From Alviniconcha marisindica (lineage: Eukaryota; Mollusca; Gastropoda; Provannidae), in NCBI GenBank assembly GCA_018857735.1, contig JABMCL010000883.1:75001-139000 (forward strand): 64,000 nt of DNA, read 5' to 3'. Within the stretch, counting starts at the first letter, position 1. Every line of letters starts with the position of its first letter. Made by a program: the position numbers and the translations under genes. This document shows, one piece after another, positions 61,731 through 64,000 of this stretch. Below the pieces are notes generated by a model. The model made no database searches. It saw only the letters and a list, made by a program, of their open reading frames with translations, and was not told where the DNA came from.

Positions 61731-62490
61731 TTTAAAGGGTATGCAGTGCTCCAGTGGTGTTCACCCCCCCCCCCCCCCCATGCCCTTTCCACCTGCAGAC
61801 ATGTGCCTGATCTGCCACAATGACCTACCATTGTACCAAGCAAGGCACAGACTGAACAGCCCTTGGGCCACTCCAGGGAACTATCTGGCCTCTGCCTCAA
61901 GAACACAGGATGCTGTGTACAGCTGACAGACCCCCCCCCCCCCCCACCCCCCCCAATAAATAAAAGAGGAAGAAGTAGAGAAGCAGACAGTGAATTTGTG
62001 TTGTTAAGATTCCTGCACAGCGGTTGGCTTTTGGAACAGTAGTCCTCTTTGACCGTCTCTGCAGGAAACGAGCAGTGCTTTGGGCAGTGCCATACGCATA
62101 AAGAACCAACGCTCAATTGTAGCACTCACCTTCAGTGTACGTATAACAAAAAAATTAAAAGCTCAAATGTAACATTCACCTTTAGCAACAGCATACATCT
62201 AAGGAAATAAGACTCAGTTGCAGTGATTAACCTTGGCGTACATGTCAAATGAAAACAATGCTCCATTTGTAGTTCTCACCAAACGGAAAGTGGAGAAATC
62301 TGGTTCAGCCCTATCAATGACCAGGCTTTAAACAACAACCAAACAGGGTTGTCGAGCGCTAAGGGCGTTAGTGAGTGCATGATAAATGTACATTATTATT
62401 ATTATTATTAAACAAACACATAGGTAAACTGAAAATACAAATGAGCAAATAAAAATGTAGTGAGGTGACAATCACTGAAGCTTTCAGCTG
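61731..62490. other. Unique sequence with poly-C runs
   Basis: C runs at 61765-61780 and 61930-61953. A degenerate roughly 60-bp repeat with CTCAATTGTAG-CTCACC-like parts lies at 62100-62290. Confidence 0.4.
62345..62412 (+). mobile_element. Retroposon-like 3' tail with (ATT)n
   Basis: GTCGAGCGCTAAGGGCG is followed by TGATAAATGTAC and (ATT)n. It resembles tail D in layout but not closely in sequence. Confidence 0.35.
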
Positions 62491-62494
62491 CTGG

Positions 62495-63045
62495 GACATA
62501 CACAGTGTGCTGGTTTTGCTCACTGCCAATGACATACACAGTGTGCTGGTTCTGCTCACTGCCAATGACATACACAGTGTGCTGGTTCTGCTCACTGCCA
62601 ATGACATACACAGTGTGCTGGTTCTGCTCACTGCCAATGACATACACAGTGTGCTGGTTTTGCTCACTGCCAATGACATACACAGTGTGCTGGTTCTGCT
62701 CACTGCCAATGACATACACAGTGTGCTGGTTCTGCTCACTGCCAATGACATACACAGTGTGCTGGTTCTGCTCACTGCCAATGACATACACAGTGTGCTG
62801 GTTTTGCTCACTGCCAATGACATACACAGTGTGCTGGTTTTGCTCACTGCCAATGACATACACAGTGTGCTGGTTTTGCTCACTGCCAATGACATACACA
62901 GTGTGTGTTCTTCGATGTGCTGGTTCTGCTCACTGCCAATGACATACACAGTGTGCTGGTTCTGCTCACTGCCAATGACATACACAGTGTGCTGGTTTTG
63001 CTCACTGCCAATGACATACACAGTGTGCTGGTTTTGCTCACTGCC
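62495..63045. repeat. 36-bp tandem array, about 15 copies
   Basis: The unit is CACTGCCAATGACATACACA plus GTGTGCTGGTTCTGCT; one unit has a 13-bp insertion at 62900-62915. Confidence 0.96.
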
Positions 63046-63222
63046 AATCAGGAGTGTGGGACATACATGTGTACATCTTTTCCAATCAAAGCATACAGGA
63101 AAACCACTTGCTCGCAATGCTCATCCTTCAGCATGAAAAAACACACTAACCATGCCTGCCATTCTGCCTAAAGCAGCTTCTCACTTAATAGCAATTCAGC
63201 CAAATGGATCAGCATCAATTTT

Positions 63223-63265
63223 CACACACACACGCACGCACGCATACACACACACACACTCACAC
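63223..63265. repeat. Short (CA)n tract
   Basis: Imperfect CA repeat with GCACGC pieces. Confidence 0.85.
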
Positions 63266-63474
63266 AGGATCTATATCATAATAAAGAATGTGTGAACATT
63301 ACTCAAAAATCCAATCATTTTTGTAAATAATAATAAAACTGAAAATGGTGTGGAAAACACAACGATGGTCATTAATCATGTATTTGCATAATAGAAAAGT
63401 ACAAAAAAACAGGACTTTATGTTCAAAGTGCAAAAACAGTCCAAAGAAAATAGTCATTTTAAACTACAAGAAGA

Positions 63475-64000
63475 GCATGCCAACACTACACAACACAGTG
63501 TTGAATTCAAACTGCATGAAGAGTTAGATCAAACACAGAGTTACATTCAAACTGCAAGAAGAGTTTGATCAAACACTACAAAACACAGTGTTAAATTCAA
63601 ACTGCAAGAAGAGTTTGATCAAACACTTGAAAACAGAGTTAAATTCAAACTGCAAGAAGAGTTAGGTGAAACTCTAGAAAACACAGAGTTAAATTCAAAC
63701 TGTAAGAAGAGTTAGGTGAAACACTAGAAAACAGTGTTGAATTCAAACTGCAAGAAGAGTTAGATCAAACACTAGAAAACAGTGTTGAATTCAAACTGCA
63801 AGAAGAGTTAGATCAAACACTAGAAAACAGTGTTGAATTCAAACTGCAAGAAGAGTTGATCAAACACTAGAAAACTGTTGAATTCAAACTGCAAGAAGAG
63901 TTTGATCAAACACTAGAAAACAGTGTTGAATTCAAACTGCAAGAAGAGTTAGATCAAACACTAGAAAACAGTGTTGAATTCAAACTGCAAGAAGAGTTAG
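63475..64000. repeat. ~48-bp tandem array running off the right edge
   Basis: The unit has GTGTTGAATTCAAACTGC, AAGAAGAGTTAGATC and AAACACTAGAAAACA; about eleven copies are in view. Confidence 0.95.

Noticed and set aside
62368..63136. Membrane-protein-like repeat frames (MTYTVCWFCSLP)
   Set aside because: Produced by the 36-bp array; the hydrophobicity is a coincidence of the unit.

Overview
The window looks like nuclear DNA from an animal, most likely a lophotrochozoan and probably a marine gastropod mollusc. The reasons are GT-AG introns, two tRNA-headed SINE families, a decayed LINE with an RNase H domain, and an extreme load of minisatellites, (CA)n/(GA)n tracts and poly-C runs. The species call is inference. 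Nothing prokaryotic was seen: no operons, no CRISPR array, no rRNA. Nearly all long open frames are by-products of tandem repeats. The real genes are cut into short exons and only appear when splice sites and intron phases are followed.

Gene 1 lies on the minus strand from 25062 down to 574 and continues off the left edge. It is a secreted CAP (SCP/TAPS, CRISP-like) protein. Ten coding exons join without a frame conflict: signal peptide (25002-25062), linker (13488-13549), Cys-containing N-terminal segment (12966-13047), five exons making the CAP domain and its Cys-rich tail (11765-11856, 10888-10978, 9815-9954, 7408-7493, 6633-6721), an EGF-like exon (3254-3352) and a ShKT exon (574-693). 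At least 307 residues are encoded here.

Gene 2 lies on the plus strand at 37263-44306. It is a TMEM53/DUF829-family alpha/beta-hydrolase of 331 residues in three exons, with a CpG-rich promoter region just upstream and a presequence-like N terminus. Gene 3 is represented only by a probable last coding exon on the minus strand at 56873-56915, with a strong acceptor, 14 codons and a stop.

The rest is introns and intergenic DNA filled with about 45 tandem arrays with units of 16-85 bp. Dispersed elements include SINE A (1.1, 19.5, 27.4, 32.6 and 36.4 kb), SINE B (23.6 and 36.1 kb), SINE C (20.9 and 32.1 kb), microsatellite-flanked elements, an inverted element pair at 16.8-17.3 kb, an 81-bp near-perfect palindrome at 14.9 kb and the LINE fragment at 26.2-27.0 kb.

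The most unusual pattern is that many arrays are built from exon-intron boundaries. In at least five cases (four acceptors of gene 1, one of gene 2) the repeat unit carries the 3' splice site, so each functional acceptor is the last member of a row of copies. Other arrays carry repeated GTGAGT-like 5' splice sites.
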